Below, piece by piece: positions 1-8,533 of a DNA stretch of 34,151 nt. The stretch is taken from the NCBI GenBank assembly GCA_947629315.1, contig CANRDB010000015.1, positions 1-34,151 on the forward strand. Reading direction: 5' to 3'. The notes beneath the pieces were generated by a model. That model was not told the origin of the DNA, did no database searches, and worked only from the letters and a program-made list of their open reading frames with translations. The stretch comes from an uncultured Bacilli bacterium. Lineage in GTDB: Bacteria > Bacillota_I > Bacilli_A > RF39 > UBA660. The position numbers were made by a program, and so were the translations under genes. Every line of letters starts with the position of its first letter. Position 1 is the stretch's first letter.

Positions 1-1
1 T

Positions 2-1066
2 GATACGATTGTAAAAAACAAAGCTATGATGACAAGTGTAGAAGATCCAACTGGTGAGAAATTTAATGCCGAAAGTGAAGTACCATTCTTTCCGGCTCGC
101 ATTTTAAAAGAAGCCGAGCAAGAAGGAACAGGTGATTTAATTCATTTTACTTTGAAGGTTAATCCAAATTCTGTTGATTTGGATAAGGGTAGTGAATTTT
201 TAACTGTAACGGATACTAGTTCTGGTATTAAAATTGATTTTGATTCTATTACAGTAACAGATGAAAAGGGAGAAGAAATCTTCTTTACGATTCAAGAAAA
301 TAATGAGAATGAATTTACCATTACCGTACCAGATGATAAGGCACTTGTCATCAAATACGATGCGATAACTGACATGACAGGAGAAGACGTTGTTGTAAAA
401 AATTCTGCCTCTATTGGAAATGTCAATCGTGCGAGTGATACTTATGATGAGGTATTTTATGTTAGTGAAACATCTAGTGGAGGTGGCGGAAGGGCTTATG
501 AACTTACCATTTATAAAGTAGACAGTCAAAATTCTAAAAAATTTTTACCGGGCGCGAAATTTAAATTTTATTTGGTTGTACCACCAGAATCTAGCCTAGA
601 GGCTACTGATAAAATTTTGGATTATGATGTTTTTAGAGAAGATGATTGGTACTTTGAGACCAATGAAAAAGGTGAATTCAAAATTGAAAAATCCATGAAT
701 TGGCGATTAGAAGAAGGAAACTATTATATTCTTGTGGAAGAAGAGGCTCCAGATGGGTATGAACTAAATGAGAACCCCACCTTATTCTATTTTGGAGAGG
801 AAGAGGGAATCGATTTAGAACAATATCCCAATGCTCTTTTAGTGCTCCCAAATAGTTCCTTGACGATTACGAATAATATTCTACCTGTTCAAAAACCAGT
901 AGAACCAGATGTATTAGATGAACCGGATGAACCGGATGTACCAGATGTACCGGATACAGGAGAGAGGGACTTTTTCACCTATTGCTTTTTGGAAATTTTA
1001 GGTATATTGCTGGTTACTGTTGCTTATTGCATATTTAAAAAGAAAAAATTTCTATGCAAGATTTAG
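2..1066 (+). CDS. Sortase-anchored SpaA-like surface protein, 5'-truncated by the window edge
   Basis: The frame is open from base 2, upstream of the first ATG at 26, so the gene enters from outside the window and only its C-terminal part is seen. An N-proximal beta-rich domain resembles isopeptide-forming adhesin domains. After a GGGG linker (about 480-490) comes a SpaA/Cna-B-like domain with the candidate isopeptide Lys in TIYKVD and Glu in VEEEAPDGYEL. A Pro-Asp-rich stalk of near-repeats (EPDEPDVPDVPD) leads to the sorting motif VPDTG (947-961), a hydrophobic helix and a KKKK tail. This is the standard layout for sortase attachment to peptidoglycan, with Val replacing Leu of LPXTG. It probably works as an adhesin or pilin-like surface protein; the ligand is unknown. 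A terminator follows at once. The domain type is well supported, the function is inferred. Confidence 0.85.
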   Translation, partial: DTIVKNKAMMTSVEDPTGEKFNAESEVPFFPARILKEAEQEGTGDLIHFTLKVNPNSVDLDKGSEFLTVTDTSSGIKIDFDSITVTDEKGEEIFFTIQENNENEFTITVPDDKALVIKYDAITDMTGEDVVVKNSASIGNVNRASDTYDEVFYVSETSSGGGGRAYELTIYKVDSQNSKKFLPGAKFKFYLVVPPESSLEATDKILDYDVFREDDWYFETNEKGEFKIEKSMNWRLEEGNYYILVEEEAPDGYELNENPTLFYFGEEEGIDLEQYPNALLVLPNSSLTITNNILPVQKPVEPDVLDEPDEPDVPDVPDTGERDFFTYCFLEILGILLVTVAYCIFKKKKFLCKI

Positions 1067-1068
1067 TC

Positions 1069-1095
1069 AAAAAAGATGAGATTTCATCTTTTTTT
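1069..1095 (+). terminator. Intrinsic terminator after the surface protein
   Basis: AAAAAAGATGA and TCATCTTTTTT form an 11-bp stem around a 4-base loop and end in a T run, three bases after the stop codon. Confidence 0.85.
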
Positions 1096-1156
1096 GATGT
1101 CTGGAAGAGGAGTACCAAACATTTATACTTGTTTAGGTGTGGAAAACAGAAAAATA

Positions 1157-1165
1157 TGATAAAAT
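1157..1165 (+). promoter_or_regulatory. Extended -10 promoter of dnaE
   Basis: TGA-TAAAAT lies 18 bases upstream of the dnaE start, with a strong AGGAGGTG ribosome site between. No good -35 is visible. Confidence 0.55.
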
Positions 1166-1183
1166 GTTAATAGGAGGTGCGAT

Positions 1184-4105
1184 ATGAAATATATTCCTTT
1201 ATATATTAAGACAGATAATTCCTTACAGGATTCATTGATTACCGTTCCCGCACTTTTATCTTATGCGAAAAAGATGGGGTTTACCGCTCTTGGAATAGCA
1301 GATAGTAAAATGTATGGAGTAATGGATTTTTATAAGGCATGTCTACAAGAACATATCGAACCTTATATTGGACTAGAAGTTACATATTTGGATAAAAAAA
1401 TGGTGTTATATGCACAAAATTATGTAGGATATCAAAGCCTTTTAAAACTGACGACCATATCTTCTACTCGTGCGCTTACGTTAGAAGACTTACAAGAGCA
1501 TGCCAAGGAAATCGTCTGTCTTCTTCCTTATGAATCTACTACTTTATTATCCCATATCCAGGGAATCTATCCACATCTTTTTCGAACCTATAAAAATAAA
1601 GAAGAACTCTCCGAGATAGAAGGGGATTCGCTTTATATGAATGAGACAATCTACTTAACAAAGGAAGAGGGCAAGTATGTAAAATATTTAGATGCGATGC
1701 GTGAGGGAAGTACGATTTCTACTACTAGCAGTACAAGATTAGATAATTATTTAAAAACAGATGAGGAATTAGAGGGATTACTTTCTAGTAGTCAAGATGA
1801 TTTTGCACAGTTATGTCATGTGGTTCTTCCTATGCACCAAGATCTCATGCCAATTTATGAAAATGAAGAGGGATTAGATAGTTATACGTATTTAAAAAGA
1901 AAATGTATCGAGGGATTAAAACAGCGATTTGGTACAACTGTTGGTAGTAAGTATCAAGAACGATTAAAAAAAGAATTAGATGTCATTCAAAAGATGGGAT
2001 TTTGTGACTACTTTTTGATTGTTTATGATTATATTCGTTATGCGAGAGAACACGATATTATCGTAGGACCAGGAAGGGGAAGTGCGGTTGGTTCTCTAGT
2101 AGCCTACTTACTTCATATTACAGATATAGACCCTTTAAAATACGATTTATTATTTGAACGTTTTTTGAATATAGAACGTGTGAGTATGCCAGATATTGAT
2201 ATCGATTTTGAACATACGAAACGGGAGGAGATGATTTCCTATTGTATTCAAAAGTATGGAGAGAAAAGGGTAGTACCAATTATCTCTTTTGGAACGATGG
2301 GAGCAAAGCAAGCCCTACGAGATGTTGGAAGAACGATGGATTTAGATTTGACTCTCGTAGATGGCCTTTGTAAACTGATTGATTCTCGTCTCACGTTACG
2401 AGAAAATAGGAATAATCCTAAGGTTGCATCCTATATTGAAAGACATGATGCTTTAGAACCTATCTATCAAGTAGCTTATCATTTTGAAGGATTAAAAAGA
2501 CATACTAGTATTCATGCTGCTGGGGTTGTCATGTCTCGTGAGGATTTGGATACGGTCATTCCTCTCGATATGTCTCATTTAAATTTTTATACTAGTGGAT
2601 ACGATATGCAATATCTAGAAGATATTGGTTTATTGAAGATGGATTTTCTAGCAATTAAATATTTAACGATTATTCATAACATTATCCGTGACATTAATTC
2701 GACATATTCTTTACAATTATCTTTTGATAATATTCCTTTTGATGATAAGAAATCCTTGAAAATATTTGAAACTGCCAACACATTAGGAATCTTTCAGTTT
2801 GAATCAGAGGGGATGATTCAGTTTTTGCGCCAATTGAAAGCGAATACGTTTGATGATGTCTGTGCCGCGATTGCTCTATTTCGACCAGGACCTATGAAAA
2901 ATATTCCACTCTTTATTAGAAGAAAACATGGAAAAGAGAAAATTGATTACCTTGATCGCACTCTAGAGCCGGTTTTAAAATCTACGTATGGAATCATGAT
3001 TTATCAAGAGCAGATTATGCAGATTGCTCAAATTATGGCAGACTATAGTTTGGGAGAAGCAGATTTACTAAGAAAGGCAATGAGCAAAAAGAAGAAAGAT
3101 ATTCTGTTAAAGGAAGAGGAGAAATTTACTGAGCGTGCGACCCATAAAGGATACCCATTAGAACTTGTCAATAAAGTCTATCAGTTGATGTTGAAATTTG
3201 CGGAGTATGGGTTTAATAAATCACACTCCGTTGGATATTCGATGGTATCCTGCCGTATGGCATACCTCAAAGCCAATTATCCCAAAATATTCATGGCTAA
3301 TTTACTTTCCATTGATATGAATGACAGTACCAAAGTTAAGAAATACTTTTATGAGTGTCATAAAAATCATATCGATATTCTAAAACCAGATATTAATCGG
3401 AGTCAAGATAAATATATTCAAGAAGAAAATGGTATTCGCTATCCTCTTACGAACATCAAAAATGTTGGTGCTATGGCAACCAAAAGCATTCTAGAAGAAA
3501 GATCACATGGTCCATTTGAAGATCTTTATGATTTTATGAAACGTTGTTATGGCAAGAGTGTGAATCGTAAAGTAGTAGAATCGTTAAATGATGCAGGAGT
3601 GTTCTTAAGTCTTGGATGGAATCGCAAGACGGTAGCTATGAATTTAGATGCTATTATCAACTATGGGGAATTGATGAAAGATTTGTCTGAAGAATTTGTT
3701 TTGAAGCCAGATATTTTGGAGTGTTCTGAATATAGTACGAAAGAGATTATGGAAAAAGAACTGGATTTATTTGGCCTTTATTTGAGTGAACATCCTATTA
3801 CGGAATTAAAATCTCACTATCCAAAAGCCATTTCTCTAAACGATTTACCTCTTTATTTCGATAAGAATGTAGAGACCATTGTCTATGTGGATAAAGTAAA
3901 AGAAATTATGACGAAGAATAGTCAAAAAATGGCCTTTGTTGTTGGAAGTGATGAATTGTCAACAATCGATTTAACGTTATTTCCAAATTTATATGAAAAA
4001 AATATGGATATTGAAAAAGGAAATATCCTACTTGTTCGTGGCAAGGTAGAGAAACGTTTTGACAAATACCAAATCGTCGTGGAAACGATTGATAAATTAA
4101 AATAA
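1184..4105 (+). CDS. dnaE: DNA polymerase III alpha subunit, DnaE type
   Basis: C-family replicative DNA polymerase that extends primers during chromosome replication. At 973 residues it is shorter than B. subtilis or E. coli DnaE (about 1115-1160). The palm carries PDIDIDF (residues 336-342), with catalytic Asp337 and Asp339, and the third acid lies in KMDFLAIKYL (Asp487). The signature FGTMGAKQALRDVGR follows the first pair. A helix-hairpin-helix-like segment (IKNVGAMATKSI) and a C-terminal OB-like strand set (ETIVYVDKVKEI) are present. The N-terminal PHP domain is degenerate: the metal-ligand motif HLHVHS reads PLYIKT, and the next ligand region reads GIADSKMYG. It therefore probably has no proofreading or phosphatase activity. 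The start follows AGGAGGTG with good spacing. Neither polC nor an exonuclease subunit is in the window. Family assignment is very secure. Confidence 0.97.
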   Translation: MKYIPLYIKTDNSLQDSLITVPALLSYAKKMGFTALGIADSKMYGVMDFYKACLQEHIEPYIGLEVTYLDKKMVLYAQNYVGYQSLLKLTTISSTRALTLEDLQEHAKEIVCLLPYESTTLLSHIQGIYPHLFRTYKNKEELSEIEGDSLYMNETIYLTKEEGKYVKYLDAMREGSTISTTSSTRLDNYLKTDEELEGLLSSSQDDFAQLCHVVLPMHQDLMPIYENEEGLDSYTYLKRKCIEGLKQRFGTTVGSKYQERLKKELDVIQKMGFCDYFLIVYDYIRYAREHDIIVGPGRGSAVGSLVAYLLHITDIDPLKYDLLFERFLNIERVSMPDIDIDFEHTKREEMISYCIQKYGEKRVVPIISFGTMGAKQALRDVGRTMDLDLTLVDGLCKLIDSRLTLRENRNNPKVASYIERHDALEPIYQVAYHFEGLKRHTSIHAAGVVMSREDLDTVIPLDMSHLNFYTSGYDMQYLEDIGLLKMDFLAIKYLTIIHNIIRDINSTYSLQLSFDNIPFDDKKSLKIFETANTLGIFQFESEGMIQFLRQLKANTFDDVCAAIALFRPGPMKNIPLFIRRKHGKEKIDYLDRTLEPVLKSTYGIMIYQEQIMQIAQIMADYSLGEADLLRKAMSKKKKDILLKEEEKFTERATHKGYPLELVNKVYQLMLKFAEYGFNKSHSVGYSMVSCRMAYLKANYPKIFMANLLSIDMNDSTKVKKYFYECHKNHIDILKPDINRSQDKYIQEENGIRYPLTNIKNVGAMATKSILEERSHGPFEDLYDFMKRCYGKSVNRKVVESLNDAGVFLSLGWNRKTVAMNLDAIINYGELMKDLSEEFVLKPDILECSEYSTKEIMEKELDLFGLYLSEHPITELKSHYPKAISLNDLPLYFDKNVETIVYVDKVKEIMTKNSQKMAFVVGSDELSTIDLTLFPNLYEKNMDIEKGNILLVRGKVEKRFDKYQIVVETIDKLK

Positions 4106-4176
4106 AAAAAGAGAGCAGTTTATACAGATTTTATCCTTTTTTGTTGAAAGAAATCTATGAAAACTGCTTTTCTTTT
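4106..4176 (+). terminator. Long imperfect inverted repeat, probable dnaE terminator
   Basis: Outer arms AGCAGTTT (4114-4121) and AAACTGCT (4161-4168) pair perfectly, and flanking A/G and T bases extend the stem with wobbles. Inner arms AGATTT (4126-4131) and AAATCT (4151-4156) also pair. The 3' end is TTTCTTTT. It is much longer than the other terminators here, and its T tract runs into the sepF promoter. Confidence 0.6.
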
Positions 4177-4187
4177 GCAAGGAAATG

Positions 4188-4196
4188 TGTTAAAAT
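4188..4196 (+). promoter_or_regulatory. Extended -10 promoter of sepF
   Basis: TGT-TAAAAT. The -35 position 17 bases upstream is TTTTCT, part of the preceding terminator T tract. Confidence 0.6.
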
Positions 4197-4233
4197 GATA
4201 GACAGTAAGATTGCCACGATAGGAGGAATAAAG

Positions 4234-4635
4234 ATGAGTTTTATAAAAAAGATATTTAAGGAAGACGATACGGATATTTTTAGTGGAGATGAAAATCAAT
4301 ACTACGAAATTCAAAATGTCGAAGAAATGACAGAAGAAGGTGGCGCCAAAATGATTTTGTTGGAGCCTAGAGCATTCTCTGAATCTCAACAAATTGCGGA
4401 CCACTTAAAGAAAAGAAATACTGTTGTTGTCAATTTAAAAAGAGTAACAAGTGATCAAGCAAAGAGAATTGTTGACTTTTTAAGTGGAACCATCTATGCA
4501 ATTGGTGGGGATTTACAAAGAATTGGTGGAGGAATTTTTCTATGTACTCCGAACAATATTAATGTTCAAGGAAAAATCTCAGATGATAATGAAGAGGAAA
4601 CCCACGATAACGATGATATTAATATAGAGTGGTAA
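4234..4635 (+). CDS. sepF: Cell division protein SepF
   Basis: Membrane-associated FtsZ partner that bundles FtsZ filaments and tethers the Z ring. The 133-residue protein has a short N-terminal MSFIKKIFK segment that fits the membrane-binding amphipathic helix, an acidic linker, and the SepF core. The core includes ILLEPRAFSESQQIADHL, TVVVNLKRV, AKRIVDFLSGTIYAIGGD and IGGGIFLCTP, all typical. The ATG at 4234 is chosen because AGGAGG lies 8 bases upstream; the in-frame ATG at 4141 lies inside the preceding hairpin and ahead of the promoter. In most Bacillota ylmG and ylmH follow; here the next gene is the divIVA-like one. An acidic Asp/Glu-rich tail ends the protein. Confidence 0.95.
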   Translation: MSFIKKIFKEDDTDIFSGDENQYYEIQNVEEMTEEGGAKMILLEPRAFSESQQIADHLKKRNTVVVNLKRVTSDQAKRIVDFLSGTIYAIGGDLQRIGGGIFLCTPNNINVQGKISDDNEEETHDNDDINIEW

Positions 4636-4641
4636 AAACTA

Positions 4642-4670
4642 TTGAAATTCATAAAATCTTGTGTTAAAAT
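4642..4670 (+). promoter_or_regulatory. Promoter of the divIVA-like gene
   Basis: TTGAAA (4642-4647), a 17-base spacer, then TAAAAT (4665-4670) preceded by TGT. Both the -35 and the extended -10 are good. It starts seven bases after the sepF stop. Confidence 0.75.
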
Positions 4671-4696
4671 AAAGTTCACTTAGCGAGGTGTGGCTT

Positions 4697-5182
4697 ATGA
4701 AAAACGAAGAAGTACATGCTTTTGATAGGGAAAAATCTACGGAGACGGGAGAATTCTTAGATACGATTATAGAGCAAGTAGAAGAGATGATGGAGTCTTT
4801 GAGTCAAAAAGAAGAGGAGTTAGCGCTCAAGGAACAAGAATTAGCGGAAAAGAATGCTCGTATTGAGGAATTGGAAGTAGCTTTAGAGAGTAGTAAAAAA
4901 CAGTTAGAGAAATGGTCTTCTTATGAAAATAGTGAATCTACTTTGCAGCAGGCTCTGGAAGAATCGACGAAACATTCCAAAGAGATAGAAGAAGAAGCTC
5001 AAAGGGAAAGTAAAAGAATTCTAGAAGAAGCAAAAAAGAATGCGGATCGAATTATTAATGAATCCTTAATTCGAGCTGAAAAAACGGAAATGGAAGCTGC
5101 TCTTTTGAAAAAGAATATAGAGACACTAAAAGCAAAGATTAAAGAGGCTGTTGACTCCAAATTAGAAGTTATTCATGAATAA
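4697..5182 (+). CDS. DivIVA-like coiled-coil protein
   Basis: A 161-residue, highly charged protein that is almost all heptad-like coiled coil (runs such as EEELALKEQELAEKNARIEEL). The late segment RILEEAKKNADRIINESL resembles the DivIVA/GpsB C-terminal coiled coil. Its place between sepF and ileS is exactly where divIVA sits in Bacillota. DivIVA binds curved membrane at poles and septa and recruits partners. The usual N-terminal lipid-binding motif (F..GY..EVD.FLD) is mostly missing; only ETGEFLDTIIEQVEEM resembles its end, so membrane binding may differ. The ATG at 4697 is six bases after AGGTG and is preferred over an in-frame GTG at 4688 that overlaps that site. Assignment rests on context and coiled-coil character. 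Confidence 0.75.
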   Translation: MKNEEVHAFDREKSTETGEFLDTIIEQVEEMMESLSQKEEELALKEQELAEKNARIEELEVALESSKKQLEKWSSYENSESTLQQALEESTKHSKEIEEEAQRESKRILEEAKKNADRIINESLIRAEKTEMEAALLKKNIETLKAKIKEAVDSKLEVIHE

Positions 5183-5395
5183 GCAGATGACGAAGACGGT
5201 AGTAAGGGATAGTGAAAGAGAACTGATGGTTGGTGAGAATCAGGAACAGGAACTTGCTATGAATCACTTCTGATGCGTTATTTTGAAAATAGTAAAAATA
5301 AACGTTACTCGCGTTAAGAGTTTTGAGGGTATGATGATTCATAAACTAAGGTGGTACCGCGGGGAAACTCGTCCTTAGATTATGAATCTTTTTTT
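5183..5395 (+). promoter_or_regulatory. T-box riboswitch (Ile, specifier AUC) with transcription attenuator
   Basis: The leader of ileS senses uncharged tRNA-Ile. It has Stem I elements (AGAGAACTGATGGTTGGTG) and the specifier context GAATCACTTC with AUC at 5263-5265. The canonical T-box AAGGTGGTACCGCG is at 5348-5361. The antiterminator pairs CTAAGG (5345-5350) with CCTTAG (5373-5378). The competing terminator uses GATTCATAA (from 5336) against TTATGAATC followed by seven T (to 5395). Uncharged tRNA-Ile should stabilise the antiterminator and raise ileS expression. No separate strong promoter is clear; TTGACT at 5151-5156 inside divIVA has only CATGAA 17 bases on, so readthrough from divIVA is possible. 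Confidence 0.95.
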
Positions 5396-5415
5396 GTACA
5401 GGAGAGGGTGTTAGA

Positions 5416-8400
5416 ATGAGAAAATTTAAAGAATTAGATAAAAGACCAGTGAGTGAGGTAGAAGAATCTATCTTAAAATCTTGGAAAAGTATTAATGCGA
5501 TGCATGATAAACAAGTAAAACAACGGCAAAATAATAAAACCTTTGTCTTTTATGATGGACCAGCTTTTGCGAACGGATTTCCAGGACTTCATCATATGAT
5601 TGCGAAAAACTTGAAAGATGCTGTTACCAAATACCATGTGATGAATGGAGAAAAAGTAATTCGTAAGATTGGTTGGGATACGCATGGACTTCCTATTGAA
5701 AATCATGTAGAAAAGAAACTAGGTATCTCTTCTAAGAAAGAGATTGAAACGTTGGGAGTGGCTAAATTTAATGAAGAATGTCGTAAAAGTGTTCGTGAAA
5801 ATGAATCTGCTTTTACAGACTTAACTAGTAAAATGGGACAATTCTTTGATGTTAAGGATCCTTATTTAACCTATAAAAACGAATATATTGAGACAGAATG
5901 GTGGATTTTAAAAGAAATGTTTCAAAAGAACATGTTCTATGAGGGAACTCGTGTTGTACCATACTGTCCACACTGCGGAACTGGTTTAGCGACACATGAA
6001 GTAGCGCAAAACTATCAAACCGATACTGCTATTACAGTATATGTACCATTTAAAAAGAAAGGGGAAGATGTCTACTTCTTGGTATGGACAACGACTCCTT
6101 GGACATTAATTGCGAATGTTGCTCTTTGTGTGAATCCAAATGAGAATTATTCGTTAGTAGAATCGAAAGGAATCAAGTTTATTTTAGCGACAGCTCTTGT
6201 TAAAACTGTATTAGGGGAAGAAGCTAAAATCTTAGAAACTTACCAAGGAAAAGAGTTAGAATATCAAGAGTACGAACAGTTAGTACCTTCTTTTGAAGTA
6301 GATAAAAAGGCTTTCTATGTGACTTGTGATGAATATGTAACCATGGAAGATGGTACTGGTATTGTTCATATCGCACCAGCCTTTGGTGAAGATGATGCGA
6401 ATGTAGGGAAAAAATACGATTTACCATATCTAAATCCAGTTGGAAAAGATGGTTGCTACATTGGGGGATTATGGAATGGTAAATTTGTTCATGATGTCAA
6501 TGAAGAAGTAGTAGATTACTTAAAGGCAAATGATAAATTATTCAAAAAGCAGAAAGTAGCCCATGAATATCCACATTGTTGGCGATGTGATACACCACTT
6601 ATTTACTACTCTATGCCAAGTTACTATATCAAGGTTAGTGAAATGACCAATCAATTAGTGAAAGCGAATGCCAAAGTAAATTGGTATCCAGCTTATGTAG
6701 GGGAAAAGAGATTTGCTAACTGGCTCGCTAATGCAAGAGATTGGAATGTATCTCGTAGTAGATATTGGGGAAGTCCAATTCCTTATTGGAAGTGTGAATG
6801 CGGACATACTCATATGGTGGGTTCAATTGCCGAATTGAAGAAGATGGCGATTGAAAAAATAGGAAAAGATATCGACCTTCATAAACCATATATTGATGAA
6901 ATTCACTTAAAATGTGAAAAATGTGGGGGTGCTATGACTCGTATTCCAGATGTCTTAGACTGTTGGTTTGATTCTGGTTCTATGCCATTTGCGCAATATC
7001 ATTATCCATTTGAAAATCAAGAATTATGGGAATCTCAATTTCCAGCAGATTTTATTTGTGAGGGAATTGATCAAACTCGTGGATGGTTCTATACGTTACT
7101 AGTAATCTCTACCTTTATTAAGGGATGTGCGCCATTTAAAAACGTTTTAGTGAATGATTTATTACTAGATGCTGAAGGTAAGAAGATGAGTAAATCTCGT
7201 GGAAATATCGTCGAACCATTTACAACGATGAAAGAATATGGTGCTGATACGGTTCGTTTCTATCTTCTTTATGTATCTCCTGTATGGACGCCATTAAAAT
7301 TTGATATTTCTGGACTTAAAGAGGTTTATTCTAAATTCTTCAATCCTTTAAAGAATACGTATAGTTTCTTTGCTATGTATGCGAATATCGATAAAATTGA
7401 TATAGAACAGTGTAAGGTTCCTTATGCGAAACGGGAAGAAATTGATAAATGGTTACTTTCTAAATACAATCAATTAATTTTGGATGTGAGAACATCATTC
7501 GATGAATATGATTTAAATAAAGTAGTTCACTATTTAGCGAATTTCGTGTCTGAAGATTTATCCAATTGGTATATTCGAAGAAATAGAAATCGTTTCTGGG
7601 GAAGTGAGTTAAATACTTCTAAAAAGAGTGTTTATTTAACGACTTACGAAGTATTAGTTGGAGTATCTCAATTAATCGCACCGATTACACCTTTTATTGC
7701 AGAAGAGTTATATCGAAATTTAACAGGAGGAGAATCTGTTCATTTTACGGATTATCCAAAGTGTAATAAGAAGTTAATAGATGCGCATATTGAGGAGAGA
7801 ATGGACTTAGTTCGTAACTTAATTTCTATTGGACGTTATGTGCGTGAAGAGGCCAAAATTAAAGTTCGTCAACCACTTCAAGAAGCTTTGATAGATGGAA
7901 AGAATAAAGAATTGATTGCGGATTTAGTACCTTTGATTTCAGAAGAATTAAATATGAAAGAAGTATTGTTTGTCGATGATCTTCATGAATACATGAACAT
8001 TTCTTTAAAACCAAATTTTAAAGAAGTTGGAAAAGTTCTTGGACCTCTTATGAAAGAATTCCAAAGTAAATTGGAAAGTCTAACTGATCAAGAGATTAAT
8101 ACTCTTCAAAGTGGAAAGAACATTACCATGATATTGGGAGGAGAAGAACAGGAAATTACACCAGCTATGGTAGATATTCGGATTTCTTCTAAAGAAGGAT
8201 TCAATGTTGGTATGGAAAATAATAATTTCATGATTATAGATACGACATTGACAGATGAACTATTATTAGAAGGTCTTGCTCGTGAGATTGTCTCTAAAGT
8301 ACAACAATTCCGAAAGAATAGTAATTTTGAGGTTACTGATCGAATTACTCTATCTTATAAGGGTGATGAAGACATTCAAAAGTGTATGAAAGAATTCCAA

Positions 8401-8514
8401 GAATTCATTCAAAACGAGACATTATCGGTTGCGATTGTAGAGAGTGATCAGGCCAATTTAGAAGCCGATATCAATGGTCATCTTACCTACTTTACAGTAG
8501 AAAAAGAAAAATAG
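5416..8514 (+). CDS. ileS: Isoleucyl-tRNA synthetase with GLHH signature
   Basis: Class I synthetase that charges tRNA-Ile. At 1032 residues it is full length. It has GWDTHGLPIE, DCWFDSGSMPFAQ, the KMSKS loop (residues 590-594), paired Cys clusters (CPHCG; CECGH with CEKCGG) and a C-terminal tRNA-binding region of the longer IleRS2 type. The Rossmann signature normally written HIGH reads G57-L58-H59-H60 (after PAFANGFP), so the first and third positions are exchanged. This GXHH variant has been reported in some bacterial IleRS2 enzymes, where it is tied to extreme mupirocin resistance. GGAGAGGGTG precedes the start. Control is by the T-box upstream. Family is certain; the resistance phenotype is inferred. 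Confidence 0.98.
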   Translation: MRKFKELDKRPVSEVEESILKSWKSINAMHDKQVKQRQNNKTFVFYDGPAFANGFPGLHHMIAKNLKDAVTKYHVMNGEKVIRKIGWDTHGLPIENHVEKKLGISSKKEIETLGVAKFNEECRKSVRENESAFTDLTSKMGQFFDVKDPYLTYKNEYIETEWWILKEMFQKNMFYEGTRVVPYCPHCGTGLATHEVAQNYQTDTAITVYVPFKKKGEDVYFLVWTTTPWTLIANVALCVNPNENYSLVESKGIKFILATALVKTVLGEEAKILETYQGKELEYQEYEQLVPSFEVDKKAFYVTCDEYVTMEDGTGIVHIAPAFGEDDANVGKKYDLPYLNPVGKDGCYIGGLWNGKFVHDVNEEVVDYLKANDKLFKKQKVAHEYPHCWRCDTPLIYYSMPSYYIKVSEMTNQLVKANAKVNWYPAYVGEKRFANWLANARDWNVSRSRYWGSPIPYWKCECGHTHMVGSIAELKKMAIEKIGKDIDLHKPYIDEIHLKCEKCGGAMTRIPDVLDCWFDSGSMPFAQYHYPFENQELWESQFPADFICEGIDQTRGWFYTLLVISTFIKGCAPFKNVLVNDLLLDAEGKKMSKSRGNIVEPFTTMKEYGADTVRFYLLYVSPVWTPLKFDISGLKEVYSKFFNPLKNTYSFFAMYANIDKIDIEQCKVPYAKREEIDKWLLSKYNQLILDVRTSFDEYDLNKVVHYLANFVSEDLSNWYIRRNRNRFWGSELNTSKKSVYLTTYEVLVGVSQLIAPITPFIAEELYRNLTGGESVHFTDYPKCNKKLIDAHIEERMDLVRNLISIGRYVREEAKIKVRQPLQEALIDGKNKELIADLVPLISEELNMKEVLFVDDLHEYMNISLKPNFKEVGKVLGPLMKEFQSKLESLTDQEINTLQSGKNITMILGGEEQEITPAMVDIRISSKEGFNVGMENNNFMIIDTTLTDELLLEGLAREIVSKVQQFRKNSNFEVTDRITLSYKGDEDIQKCMKEFQEFIQNETLSVAIVESDQANLEADINGHLTYFTVEKEK

Positions 8515-8533
8515 GATTCGTCCTATTTTTTTT
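8508..8533. terminator. Bidirectional terminator between ileS and sigK
   Basis: AAAAATAGGA, a TTCG tetraloop and TCCTATTTTTTT, with A and T runs on both sides. It serves two convergent genes. Confidence 0.9.

Noticed and set aside
200-529. Minus-strand open frame of about 109 codons across the surface protein gene
   Set aside because: Antisense shadow; no start signal or domain, while the plus frame has clear domains.
4141-4233. An upstream in-frame start that would add 31 residues to SepF
   Set aside because: It lies within the hairpin and before the -10, and the true ribosome site AGGAGG sits right before 4234.
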